Translations under genes and position numbers: made by a program
NCBI GenBank assembly: GCA_964460785.1
Contig: CAYWQB010000004.1
Location: 186,001 to 250,000, forward strand
Direction of reading: 5' to 3'
Source of the DNA: CAYWQB01 sp964460785
GTDB taxonomy: Bacteria > Chlamydiota > Chlamydiia > Chlamydiales > CAYWQB01
DNA: 64,000 bases
Notes under the pieces: generated by a model
The model's input: the letters and a program-made list of their open reading frames with translations, nothing else
The model's database searches: none
Told to the model about the DNA's origin: nothing
Shown here: piece after piece, positions 8,468-17,247 of the stretch
Position numbering within the stretch: position 1 is the stretch's first letter
Layout: the number at the start of each line of letters is the position of its first letter

Positions 8468-9164
8468 TTTGAGCCGGGAGAACAATCGGAAGATGAAGAG
8501 CTTGTTGCTGCAGTATGGTCAAGAATTGAATAAATAATGGACGCTTTATAAAAATTCTTTGTTGGGCTCTCTGGATCACTTGGTCTGATATGCTACCTGA
8601 AAATGTACTTTGAGCAATTGTACGTAGGTTATGTACTGTTGGCAAAATGTTTTTTTGATTTTTTAGGATGGAAATCGCTTCTTCTGATTCGGCAGACATA
8701 GATTGCTGGTCAGGCAAAGCCTGCGGGAGGACTTGCTGGTGTGCTTCAAAGAGGTTAGCAATGCAATACGCAGTTCTCTCAAGAGTTAAGTTATTTCTTT
8801 GCAGTTCATAACTTCTTTGCGCTTCATCAGCTGTTATTGTTGTTACGTTTGTAGCACTTTGAATCGCTTTAAACGCTTCATCGTATGAAATAGGAAAAGG
8901 AAGGTTCTGCTGTGCATAAATATATTTGTGTATAAGACCTATGGCTAGATCTGATTCCTCATTGGATAGTTGTCGAACACCTAATTGCTGAGCCTTTTCT
9001 TGTATGCTCGATGTAGTTGGATACTCTTCAATATTGTTAATAAGGCTCTCTAGGGCTTTTGCAGCTACCATATATGCTGTAGCTTTAGGAAAAGTAGGGG
9101 TTTTATATAGGACATAGAGAGGGGAAGAAGAGTGGCGAGCGCCTTGTGTTACAGTCGTAGACAT
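8451..9164 (-). CDS. Hypothetical helical protein, 237 aa
   Basis: An unrecognised Gln/Ser/Ala-rich helical protein with no signal peptide or transmembrane segment. Its C-terminal part, I-K-R-P-L-F-I-Q-F-L-T-I-L, only faintly recalls the QxF motif family described elsewhere in this window, and I do not assign it there. Its 3' end overlaps the start of msrBA, so the two are probably cotranscribed. Confidence 0.55.
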   Translation of the reverse strand: MSTTVTQGARHSSSPLYVLYKTPTFPKATAYMVAAKALESLINNIEEYPTTSSIQEKAQQLGVRQLSNEESDLAIGLIHKYIYAQQNLPFPISYDEAFKAIQSATNVTTITADEAQRSYELQRNNLTLERTAYCIANLFEAHQQVLPQALPDQQSMSAESEEAISILKNQKNILPTVHNLRTIAQSTFSGSISDQVIQRAQQRIFIKRPLFIQFLTILQQQALHLPIVLPAQNESNH

Positions 9165-9313
9165 CTGTTCTAATAAAATGTAGGTGATTGAAGTCGAAGT
9201 ATCTTAATCGTTTTTTCTAAAAACTACAAACTTCTTTTTATATGCTTTATAAAATGTCCATTTGCTAAAATTAGGAACCAGAGGGGGCTCATAGTGATAT
9301 TGGTGTAAATTTT

Positions 9314-10747
9314 ATGGATAATCAATCTAAGCGTGTAGCGGTCATTGGTGCTGGATTAGCAGGCCTTCAAGCAGCTCGTAGCCTGATGCAAGCAGGTTGG
9401 GACGTTGAAGTATTCGAAGCACAGGATCGCATGGGAGGGCGTGTACACTCTCATAAAACACCGCTAAATGGCTGGCTCGAGATCGGGGGCAATTGGTTGC
9501 ATTGTAATCACCCCAAGCACCCTCTTCGTGAGTTATTAGAAGAGTCTGGGAAATGTGCAGATGCCTACCTTGTTCCCTCAAATGAACAGATGATGTTTGA
9601 AAGAGGAACTATCCATATTGATGGGGAGGCAAAAGAGACATTTAATAGCCCAGAGGGGGTTGCAAGCCATATTCTTTTCGCTGCATATAATCGCATTTTC
9701 CGGAAAATGGAATACTTCTGTGAAGAACCGGTTCCTAGTATTGAGCAGCTTATTGACCAAGTGATAGAACAGCTTCATTACCATTGGTTTGGGAAGGAAC
9801 AGGCCTTAGAAAGAGTAAAAGGGATTTTAACTTTACTACTGACAGATGGAGCAGCTCTTAGCCGTATTCCTGCCTATCATGTGCGCTATGATAAAATAGA
9901 TCCTAAGCTTTCTTGGATAGATAGCCATTACGAAGGCTCCCTTGGCTTGGGAGAAGAAGAAGATGACTTATTCATTCGGGGAGGTGCTGAAAGGATGCTT
10001 GTGCCTTTCCAAGAGGATGTGCCAGTGCATTTGCAATCTCCTGTTTATGAAGTGATTCATGAAGCTCATGGGGTGAAGCTGCGCTATGGGCACAAAGGAA
10101 AAGAGCATATGTGGCAAGGAGAGGGAGTGATTTGTACAGTTCCTTTAGGGGCTTTGCAGAAAAAAGAGGTGATGTTCACCCCTTCACTTTCTAGGGACAA
10201 GTTACAGGCTATAGAGGCTCTTGAAATGAAAAATCATCGAAAGCTTTTGTTGACCTTTGAGCCAGATGCCTTCACTTCTGCAGGCCTTCAAGCAGAAAAC
10301 CTTATTTTCTTTGAGGAAGAAGAGATGTTCCTCTTTCTCAATGTCAATGAAATTGCCAAAAATAATTCTTTAGAGCCCTCATTGATTTTATGGGTTCCTG
10401 GTGATCAAGCACACCGATTTGACCGTCTTTACCCTAAAGGAAGTCGAGAGCTTAAAGAGCGGATGTTGACGCTTTTGGGGAAATATTATCCGATGTTGAA
10501 TGAGCAAACCCTAGTAGATTACGTAGATAAGCCGTGGGGACAAGATCCCTATACACATGGTAGCTATTCATATGTTCCAGATGCATATGGGTACCACCAT
10601 ATGTATGAGTTTATCCGTCCTGAATATGGAAACAGGCTTTTCTTTGCTGGAGAGCATACAAGCCCAAGACACGAAGCGACCATGCATGGGGCTCTTCTTT
10701 CTGGAAAACGAGCAGCGTTTCAGTTAATGAAATCTTTATATAATTAA
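9314..10747 (+). CDS. Flavin-containing amine oxidase (copy 1)
   Basis: A 477-aa FAD-dependent amine oxidase. The N-terminal dinucleotide-binding motif V-I-G-A-G-L-A-G-L-Q-A-A-R, the E-A-Q-D-R-M-G-G-R-V segment, and I-G-G-N-W-L-H (the family's G-x-x-W-x-H region) are all present. The C-terminal FAD-contacting block R-L-F-F-A-G-E-H-T-S-P with H-G-A-L-L-S-G-K-R-A-A closes the fold. Polyamine oxidases and monoamine oxidases share this layout. The substrate is probably a polyamine or primary amine, but this is unproven. It is the first of two tandem copies separated by about 42-60 nt. Confidence 0.85.
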   Translation: MDNQSKRVAVIGAGLAGLQAARSLMQAGWDVEVFEAQDRMGGRVHSHKTPLNGWLEIGGNWLHCNHPKHPLRELLEESGKCADAYLVPSNEQMMFERGTIHIDGEAKETFNSPEGVASHILFAAYNRIFRKMEYFCEEPVPSIEQLIDQVIEQLHYHWFGKEQALERVKGILTLLLTDGAALSRIPAYHVRYDKIDPKLSWIDSHYEGSLGLGEEEDDLFIRGGAERMLVPFQEDVPVHLQSPVYEVIHEAHGVKLRYGHKGKEHMWQGEGVICTVPLGALQKKEVMFTPSLSRDKLQAIEALEMKNHRKLLLTFEPDAFTSAGLQAENLIFFEEEEMFLFLNVNEIAKNNSLEPSLILWVPGDQAHRFDRLYPKGSRELKERMLTLLGKYYPMLNEQTLVDYVDKPWGQDPYTHGSYSYVPDAYGYHHMYEFIRPEYGNRLFFAGEHTSPRHEATMHGALLSGKRAAFQLMKSLYN

Positions 10748-10807
10748 TTGCTTATTATTAAAATTTGTGTTAAAATTTGTGTTTAACATGTGAGTAATAA
10801 GCAATTT

Positions 10808-12229
10808 ATGACGTCTAAAAGTATTTTAGTGATAGGGGGAGGCCTTGCCGGACTGCAAGCGGCTTCTAGCCTAACAAAGCAAGGGTATGACGTAGAGCTA
10901 CTAGAAGCAAAAGGGCGATTAGGTGGACGCGTATGGACACATACCACACCTTCGAGCCAGGCTGTAGAGATTGGAGGTAATTGGATCCATAATGATGCCT
11001 CAAATCATCCGGTGCGTAAACTCTTAGAAAAAGTGCATGGCTCCGCAGTAGAGTCGTTTTTGACCCCTTCGAATGAAGAGGGGTATGTGCGCTCTAGTCG
11101 GGTACATAAAGAGGGAAGCCACTCTCACTCCTTTTATACAAAGGAAGGGTGGGTTGGATTTCTTGCTTATACCACCTACTATAAACTTATAGAGAAAGGT
11201 GAAGAGGAAGGGTCCCAACCTTTATCAATAGATGAGACAATTGATGAAGCATTAACCTCTTACAAAATGGACTGGTGGGCCAGCCAAGAAACACGCGAGC
11301 AAGTGAAGAGCATTTTAACTTTAATGCTTTCAGATGGAGCTCCAGCCAAAGAGAGTCCCGCCTATTATAGAAGTGGTGGTATCGATCATGACTTATATTT
11401 TTTAGATCGAGACTCCGGAGCAGGTAGAGGCCTGGGTCCTGACGATCATGACTTTTTTGTTAGCGGTGGAGTCGATAAAATCCTTACCCCTTTGAAAGAG
11501 GGGGTTAAGTACACGCTTAATGCTCAAGTCTTGCAGGTCGCTCACAAAGGTTCAGGCATGCATGTAACTTATCAAGTTAACGGAGAGGAAAAAGAGTGGC
11601 ATGGAGACCGCGTGGTTTGTACATTGCCTCTAGGAGTTCTCCAAAAGGGCTCGGTAACCTTTCAGCCTCCTCTTTCACAGGCTAAGCAAGCAGCCATTCA
11701 ATCTCTTAAGATGAAAAATCACCGTAAGTTGATTTTCACTTTTGACCAAAAGGCATTTCAGGCTGCAGGGATTCAAGAGTCCTCTCTCGCTTTTTTTGAT
11801 CAGAAGCCAGCTCGTTTAGTTTTAAATGTTGATCAGATATCAAAGTCATCTGGGAAAAGCCCAAGTTTGATTGTCTGGTTATCAGGCGATCAAGCCAATC
11901 AAATGGATCTGCAGCATCCAGAAGGAAGTATTGCGTTAAAGGAAGAGATGCTGGCAATGATTCAGAAGTATTATCCTACATTAAATGCTGAGTCTCTAGT
12001 TGACTATGTAGATAAGCCGTGGGGACAAGATCCCTATACACACGGTAGCTATTCATATGTTCCAGATGCAGGCGGTTACCGCCATATGTATGAAATGTTT
12101 CGTCCTGAGTATAAAAATAAGCTTTTCTTTGCTGGAGAGCATACTAGTCCCGTACATGAAGCAACCATGCATGGAGCCCTTTTATCTGGTGAGCGCGCAG
12201 TTTTTCAGGTTAATCAATCTTACAGATGA
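10808..12229 (+). CDS. Flavin-containing amine oxidase (copy 2)
   Basis: A paralogue of the preceding gene with the same motifs: V-I-G-G-G-L-A-G-L-Q-A-A-S, G-R-L-G-G-R-V-W, I-G-G-N-W-I-H, and the C-terminal K-L-F-F-A-G-E-H-T-S-P-V-H-E-A-T. The middle of the proteins has diverged, but the DNA around D-Y-V-D-K-P-W-G-Q-D-P is nearly identical in the two genes. I use ATG 10808, which gives a leader like copy 1; an in-frame GTG at 10790 would add six residues. Two differently specialised oxidases from a local duplication is the simplest reading. Confidence 0.82.
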   Translation: MTSKSILVIGGGLAGLQAASSLTKQGYDVELLEAKGRLGGRVWTHTTPSSQAVEIGGNWIHNDASNHPVRKLLEKVHGSAVESFLTPSNEEGYVRSSRVHKEGSHSHSFYTKEGWVGFLAYTTYYKLIEKGEEEGSQPLSIDETIDEALTSYKMDWWASQETREQVKSILTLMLSDGAPAKESPAYYRSGGIDHDLYFLDRDSGAGRGLGPDDHDFFVSGGVDKILTPLKEGVKYTLNAQVLQVAHKGSGMHVTYQVNGEEKEWHGDRVVCTLPLGVLQKGSVTFQPPLSQAKQAAIQSLKMKNHRKLIFTFDQKAFQAAGIQESSLAFFDQKPARLVLNVDQISKSSGKSPSLIVWLSGDQANQMDLQHPEGSIALKEEMLAMIQKYYPTLNAESLVDYVDKPWGQDPYTHGSYSYVPDAGGYRHMYEMFRPEYKNKLFFAGEHTSPVHEATMHGALLSGERAVFQVNQSYR

Positions 12230-12241
12230 GGCTGTAGTAAG

Positions 12242-13033
12242 CTAGCCCTGTACTGAGTAGCTTTTTGCATACCTACTTTTAGGTCTATGCACCCTCTGGT
12301 TATATAAGTGGAGGGGACTCGCATTTTCTCTTGCTTGATACCCCTCTTGTAACGCCATCCAGCAGCTGTGGTTGAAATTTAAGTGTGGGTAGCGCTTTTT
12401 AAACTTGAGAAGAGAGCGGTGAAGTCGCTTTAAGTTTGCTTTCTGCCAAGAAGCATGGGGAGCTTTGACACAGCTTTGGTCAAAATCAATGAGGAAAAAC
12501 TTTTCCCCTTGGATAAGAATATTTTTTGCATTTAAGTCCGCATGGAAAACCCCTTTTTTATGAAAAGAGTAAAGGGTTTGCCCAAGCTGCTTCCAGGCAT
12601 TAAGGGGCAGTAGAGCATCAGCTAAGTACTTTGCAAGAGGTTTTGCATCTGGAATATGTTGAGTGATTAAGTCGGCTTGATAGCAAAGGCCTCGACGTTT
12701 GATCCGAGCTGCTATAGGGTAGGGAACAGGAAGACCCCATGCATGTAGTTTTGATAATAAGTTAAATTCTTTTAATGACCGGGTGGCAGCAAATCCCATA
12801 AAGAGATAGCGGTCTGTACTGATTTTTGCTACGGCTCCCCCTCTGTAGTAGTGTTTTAATACCCAAGACTCATGGCCGTGATTAACAACCCAGCATGTAC
12901 TTCTTCCATAATATGTTTTTTCAACCAAGCCTTTAGATTGCCAGTAATGAGAAGAAAACCAGTAGTCTTCAACCTGTTTCTTTTTGCTGCACAATAACGT
13001 GTGGCGATCAGGCCTTTTTGTACGAGCTAGCAT
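12242..13033 (-). CDS. kdkA: Kdo kinase (3-deoxy-D-manno-octulosonic acid kinase)
   Basis: A 263-aa lipopolysaccharide core kinase of the KdkA/WaaP family, phosphorylating the Kdo residue on lipid A at the cytoplasmic face. Visible hallmarks in order: V-L-K-H-Y-Y-R-G-G-A-V-A-K (with the nucleotide-contacting Lys), S-T-D-R-Y-L-F-M-G, T-R-S-L-K-E-F, G-L-P-V-P-Y-P-I-A-A-R, Y-Q-A-D-L-I-T, the catalytic loop F-H-A-D-L-N-A-K-N-I-L, the metal-binding L-I-D-F-D-Q, then W-Q-K-A-N-L-K-R-L-H-R-S-L. GGAGG lies just before ATG 13033. It is divergent from a heptosyltransferase with only 54 nt between the starts, so they share a promoter region and a pathway. Confidence 0.9.
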   Translation of the reverse strand: MLARTKRPDRHTLLCSKKKQVEDYWFSSHYWQSKGLVEKTYYGRSTCWVVNHGHESWVLKHYYRGGAVAKISTDRYLFMGFAATRSLKEFNLLSKLHAWGLPVPYPIAARIKRRGLCYQADLITQHIPDAKPLAKYLADALLPLNAWKQLGQTLYSFHKKGVFHADLNAKNILIQGEKFFLIDFDQSCVKAPHASWQKANLKRLHRSLLKFKKRYPHLNFNHSCWMALQEGYQARENASPLHLYNQRVHRPKSRYAKSYSVQG

Positions 13034-13087
13034 TTTTTACCTCCAGAACTTGAGAAGAAAAAGCAAGGGCTCTTAAACTGTTGCGCC

Positions 13088-14125
13088 ATGAAAAGTAAGT
13101 GCATAAACCCCTCTTCGATTTGTCTTCTCCGTCTTTCTGCTATAGGTGATGTTTGCCATGCTGTTGCAACAGTTCGCTCTATACGCCATCGCTACCCTTA
13201 TGCCTCAATCACCTGGATTATTGGTAAGGTCGAGTACCAACTTGTTAAAAGAATGGAGGATATTCATTTTGTGGTTTTTGACAAAACCTCTAAATGGAGA
13301 TCTTTATACTCTACCTGGAAAAAGCTAAGAGGCAAACGGTTTGATGTCTTGCTCCATATGCAAACATCGCTGCTTGCCTCTCTTGTTTCTCTCTCTGTTT
13401 CTTCTCCCAGGCGTATTGGGTTTCATAAGTCTCGTGCAAGAGAGGGGCAGTCTCTGTTTGTCAATGACCATATAGAGCTCCCACAAGGGTTTCATGTATT
13501 GGACAACTTTATGCAGTTTGCCAAGGCTATTGGCGCAGACCCTGAAGAAAAAAACTGGGAGATTCCTGTCAGTTCACAAGATCAGCAGTTTGCCTTACAT
13601 CATATCCCTAGTCATCAGCAGGTGCTCATTGTATGTCCAGGGGCAAGCAAAGCAGAGAAAAATTGGCAGCCAAGTAAGTATGCTAAAGTCATTGCGCATG
13701 CCTATACTAAAGGGATCAGGGCTATTTTATGTGGAGCAAATACGCAGGTAGAGCAAGAGCTTGCAAGAGAGATTTTACAGTCTGCACATGTGCCAATCCA
13801 AAACCTCATTGGAAAAACCTCAATTTCTCAGCTCTATGCTTTGCTTGGCCGTGCTGCTATTGTTCTTGCTCCGGATACCGGGCCCCTGCATATGGCCTCC
13901 ATTCAAGGGGTACCAGTGATTGGCTTATATGCACACTCTAACCCTCTCCGAACGGGTCCCTATCGGTTTCCTGAGGGGGTTGTTAGCATATATGATGAAG
14001 TGGTTGCCAGGCAGGCTGTGAAGTTAGAGAAATGGGGACAAAAAGCTAAAGGGAAAGATCTCATGGCAAAGATTCCTACAGATAGGGTGTTACAAAAATT
14101 TGATGAAATATGGAGCCAAAGGTGA
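13088..14125 (+). CDS. Glycosyltransferase family 9 heptosyltransferase (WaaC/WaaF-like)
   Basis: A 345-aa GT-B enzyme of family GT9, which adds ADP-heptose to the LPS inner core. The N-terminal L-R-L-S-A-I-G-D-V-C-H-A-V, I-T-W-I-I, F-D-V-L-L-H-M-Q, R-I-G-F, then C-P-G-A-S-K-A-E-K-N-W in the second Rossmann domain, L-I-G-K-T-S-I-S-Q-L, and A-P-D-T-G-P-L-H-M-A are the family signatures. I cannot tell heptosyltransferase I from II by eye. It is divergent from kdkA, and its last codons overlap the MBL-fold hydrolase gene. Confidence 0.88.
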   Translation: MKSKCINPSSICLLRLSAIGDVCHAVATVRSIRHRYPYASITWIIGKVEYQLVKRMEDIHFVVFDKTSKWRSLYSTWKKLRGKRFDVLLHMQTSLLASLVSLSVSSPRRIGFHKSRAREGQSLFVNDHIELPQGFHVLDNFMQFAKAIGADPEEKNWEIPVSSQDQQFALHHIPSHQQVLIVCPGASKAEKNWQPSKYAKVIAHAYTKGIRAILCGANTQVEQELAREILQSAHVPIQNLIGKTSISQLYALLGRAAIVLAPDTGPLHMASIQGVPVIGLYAHSNPLRTGPYRFPEGVVSIYDEVVARQAVKLEKWGQKAKGKDLMAKIPTDRVLQKFDEIWSQR

Positions 14126-14847
14126 ACAATCCATCCACGACAATCACTGTTCTTTTTGAAAATCACTGTAGCAATGAAGCATTGCATGAAGGGTGGGGGT
14201 TTTCCCTTTTTATTGAGAGAGGCGACCGCTGTATTTTATTTGATACAGGGCTTGACCCAGACGCCTTGATGCATAATGTACAGGCTTTGGGAGTTGATTT
14301 AAGTCGAGTGACAGACGTTGTACTATCTCACAAGCACCTAGATCATATTGCTGGATGTGAAGTGGTATTTCCTCAGCTAAAGCAAGGAACCTCGGTCCAT
14401 TTTCCTCGAACTATTCTTCCCTTTTTTTCAAAAAAACACCCTCATTTAAACTACCAACTGATTAAGGATAGAGTCGAAATCTTTCCAGGAGCGCGCCTTT
14501 ATCCTATGCGCGTGCCTCGCTCAGTGCTTTATGAACAAGCTTTAGTGATGGATACAACAGAGGGGGTGGCTCTCATTACAGGGTGTAGCCATCCAGGAAT
14601 TGTAGAAATAATCGAAGAAGTGCGCGAGCAAGAACAGGCAGAAGTCGCCTTGGTTTTGGGAGGGTTTCATCTATTTATGAAACCCTATCAAGAGGTATTC
14701 TCTACAGTAGAGCGTTTTCAGCAACTGGGTGTAAAAAAAGTGGCTCCTTGTCATTGCTCTGGAGATCATACGATCCGTCTTTTTCAGCAAGCATACAAAG
14801 AAAAGTCTATGAAGGTAGGCACAGGGGCTCAGTTACAGCTTGCATGA
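14110..14847 (+). CDS. Metallo-beta-lactamase-fold hydrolase
   Basis: A 245-aa MBL-fold protein. It has F-D-T-G near residue 40, the metal-binding L-S-H-K-H-L-D-H-I-A-G (H-x-H-x-D-H), T-G-C-S-H-P-G-I with a further metal His, G-G-F-H-L, and a C-terminal A-P-C-H-C-S-G. This pattern fits the subgroup annotated as dihydropteroate-precursor or 'beta-ribofuranosylaminobenzene phosphate synthase-like' hydrolases in archaea and anaerobes; the actual substrate is unknown. It overlaps the heptosyltransferase by 16 nt from ATG 14110, or by 4 nt if GTG 14122 is used. Confidence 0.8.
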   Translation: MEPKVNNPSTTITVLFENHCSNEALHEGWGFSLFIERGDRCILFDTGLDPDALMHNVQALGVDLSRVTDVVLSHKHLDHIAGCEVVFPQLKQGTSVHFPRTILPFFSKKHPHLNYQLIKDRVEIFPGARLYPMRVPRSVLYEQALVMDTTEGVALITGCSHPGIVEIIEEVREQEQAEVALVLGGFHLFMKPYQEVFSTVERFQQLGVKKVAPCHCSGDHTIRLFQQAYKEKSMKVGTGAQLQLA

Positions 14848-15659
14848 GGCAATTGCCTTATACGTTTTTGTAAGCTGGAAATGGGAAAGTGCTTATACAT
14901 GTTTTTTCGAAAAAACTGTTGGATATCTTTTACAGAAAGAGATTGCGTTTTGTATTGATACTGGATAGTAGCAAGATCTTCTTGAGTTATGGCACACCCC
15001 CATCTAACTTGTGGTGTGGTGCGGATATCATGTAATTGTTGTAAGTAGGTTCTTAAGTTTTCTGGTATCTCTTCAACAGGTTTGCTTGTACTGTAGGCCT
15101 CTTTGAGAGTTTTTAGGCTATCTTGAGAGACTTCGCGTTCACAGCGAATGATACAAGCATTAATTTTTCGACTTACGTTGTGCCTCTGGTCTGCTAGAAT
15201 CACCTTATTAAATGTTTTCAAAGCATATGTTTGTACGGTGCTTAAGTATACGAAGTTGCTTGTTTGAAACTGTTCTTTCAAGAGACTGAATTCTGTTGGC
15301 ATAAGCGGTAGAATTTTTTGGGGAAGAGGTGGGTAGAGTCCATCAGAATCACGAAGAGTATTGTAGCTTTTACGGCCAAATACAGAAGCCTGCATGCATT
15401 GTAGTAGAACTTGTTGGCTATCAGTAGTATTTGAATCTGATGCAGAAGGTTGTATAGGCAGAGTATTTAGGGGAGGAGTATTTAGGGGGGAGATATTCGT
15501 AGGGGGGACAAGCGGGATGCTCGCTGGAGATAAAGGGGGAGTTTCACAATCACCTTGCTCAGGAAGTACAGGTAAACCAGAGGGTGTATAAGGCGATGAA
15601 TTTGCCCCATGAGGTATTGCAATGTTTGGTGGAGGAGAACAGCGAGGAATAGGAGACAT
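14829..15659 (-). CDS. Proline-rich protein of the QxF-FxK repeat family (outlier copy)
   Basis: A 276-aa protein with a Pro/Ser-rich, probably disordered N-terminal third containing the short repeat S-P-L-N-T-P-P-L-N-T-L, and a basic helical C-terminal part. The stretch L-S-T-V-Q-T-Y-A-L-K-T-F-N-K-V-I matches the core motif of the larger proteins at 43-50 kb and 60-64 kb, and the end, S-V-K-D-I-Q-Q-F-F-R-K-N, is a weaker second copy. Function unknown; DNA binding is possible from the helix-turn-helix look of the motif. It converges on the MBL hydrolase with a 19-nt overlap and diverges from the SulP gene. Confidence 0.6.
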   Translation of the reverse strand: MSPIPRCSPPPNIAIPHGANSSPYTPSGLPVLPEQGDCETPPLSPASIPLVPPTNISPLNTPPLNTLPIQPSASDSNTTDSQQVLLQCMQASVFGRKSYNTLRDSDGLYPPLPQKILPLMPTEFSLLKEQFQTSNFVYLSTVQTYALKTFNKVILADQRHNVSRKINACIIRCEREVSQDSLKTLKEAYSTSKPVEEIPENLRTYLQQLHDIRTTPQVRWGCAITQEDLATIQYQYKTQSLSVKDIQQFFRKNMYKHFPISSLQKRIRQLPHASCN

Positions 15660-15738
15660 ATAATATTTTATAAAAAGTGCGTAGAAAAGGAGAATTTGTT
15701 AGTGTTGCTAGAATTTTTGTTCACATTATTGTAGTACT

Positions 15739-17247
15739 ATGACGCATTTTCTTAAAGACGCAAAAGTTAATATTCTAAGTGGCTTAACTGTTGCTTTAGC
15801 TATGGTGCCTGAAGCAATCGCCTTTGCGCTGATTGCACAAGTCGCTCCTCTAACAGGGCTTTATGCTGCCATCATTCTTGTGTTAGTGACCTCAATTTTT
15901 GGAGGGAGACCTGGAATGATCTCTGGGGCAACAGGTGCTTTGGCTGTAGTGATGACCTCTTTAGTTGTTCAGCATGGAACAGAATACCTATTTGCGACTG
16001 TGATCCTCACAGGTGCTTTGCAGGTGCTTTTTGGTATAGCACGGCTTGGAAAATTTATTCGTATGGTCCCTCATCCTGTGATGCTTGGTTTTGTGAATGG
16101 GCTGGCTATTGTGATTTTTTTAGCGCAGTTTGCACACTTCAAAGAAGGGTTTGGGGGAGAGTGGATGCAAGGCTCCCCACTCTATATTATGCTCTCACTA
16201 ACTGCTCTTACTGTGGCAGTGATTTATCTATTCCCAAAAATATCTAAAGCTGTGCCCGCAACCCTTGCTGCTATCCTCCTTGTTTCCGTTGCTGTGGGTA
16301 TTTTTGGAATTGATACAAAAACAGTAGGAGATTTGGGATCAATTCAAGGAGGAATGCCCTCCTTCCATCTTCCAAATGTTCCATGGACATGGGAGACTCT
16401 CTCTATTATTTTTCCTTATGCTCTGATCTTAGCAGCCGTGGGTTTGATTGAAAGCTTGCTCACACTCAACCTCATTGATGAAATCACAGATACACGAGGC
16501 AAGCCAAATCGTGAAGCCTGGGCTCAAGGCTTAGCAAATCTTCTTTCTGGCGCCTTTGCTAGTATGGGAGGGTGCGCAATGATTGGTCAGAGTATGATCA
16601 ACATCAATAACGGGGCAAGGCGGCGCCTGTCAGGAGTCTGTACAGGCCTGTTTTTACTCTCATTCATCGTCTTTTTCTCTTCTTGGATTGAAAAGATTCC
16701 ATTAGCCGCTCTCATTGGGGTGATGTTTGTTGTAGCGGAAAAAACATTTGAGTGGGGCACTTTAAGCCTCATAGGAAAAGTCCCTAAGAAAGATATTTTT
16801 ATTGTTGTTCTTGTTGCTTCTGTCACTGTAATGGCAGACCTTGCCGTTGCAGTTGTGCTAGGAGTGATTGTCTCAGCATTGGTTTTTGCATGGGAGCATG
16901 CAAAACAGGTGCAAGCAGATATTGTAGAAGGTCCAGATGGGAGTAAAATTTATGATTTGAAGGGGAGCTTATTTTTTGCTTCCGTATCAAATTTTCAAGC
17001 TCTTTTTAACCCTAAAGAGGACCCAAAGGAAGTCGTTATAGATTTTGCTCATGCTCGCGTCATGGACCACTCTGCTCTTGTAGCGATTGATTCGTTAGCA
17101 GACCGTTATCAGGCGCGGGGAAAAAATCTTCATTTACGTCACCTAAGCCCTGACTGCTACCAGCTACTGGAGAAAGCCAAGGGAATGGTAGAGGTCAATG
17201 TGATAGAGGATCCCAAGTATCATGTGGCTGATGACAAGTTAGACTAA
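15739..17247 (+). CDS. SulP-family anion transporter with STAS domain
   Basis: A 502-aa secondary transporter of the SLC26/SulP family. The membrane domain starts G-L-T-V-A-L-A-M-V-P-E-A-I-A-F-A, followed by A-P-L-T-G-L-Y-A-A, G-A-T-G-A-L-A-V-V-M, M-V-P-H-P-V-M-L-G-F-V-N-G, N-R-E-A-W-A-Q-G-L-A-N and G-G-C-A-M-I-G-Q. A short C-terminal STAS domain is present (residues ~400-490, with V-V-I-D-F-A-H-A-R-V-M-D-H-S-A). Members carry sulfate, bicarbonate or dicarboxylates. Lying 2 kb from the dabBA carbon-uptake genes, bicarbonate is a reasonable guess but not shown. Confidence 0.85.
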   Translation: MTHFLKDAKVNILSGLTVALAMVPEAIAFALIAQVAPLTGLYAAIILVLVTSIFGGRPGMISGATGALAVVMTSLVVQHGTEYLFATVILTGALQVLFGIARLGKFIRMVPHPVMLGFVNGLAIVIFLAQFAHFKEGFGGEWMQGSPLYIMLSLTALTVAVIYLFPKISKAVPATLAAILLVSVAVGIFGIDTKTVGDLGSIQGGMPSFHLPNVPWTWETLSIIFPYALILAAVGLIESLLTLNLIDEITDTRGKPNREAWAQGLANLLSGAFASMGGCAMIGQSMININNGARRRLSGVCTGLFLLSFIVFFSSWIEKIPLAALIGVMFVVAEKTFEWGTLSLIGKVPKKDIFIVVLVASVTVMADLAVAVVLGVIVSALVFAWEHAKQVQADIVEGPDGSKIYDLKGSLFFASVSNFQALFNPKEDPKEVVIDFAHARVMDHSALVAIDSLADRYQARGKNLHLRHLSPDCYQLLEKAKGMVEVNVIEDPKYHVADDKLD

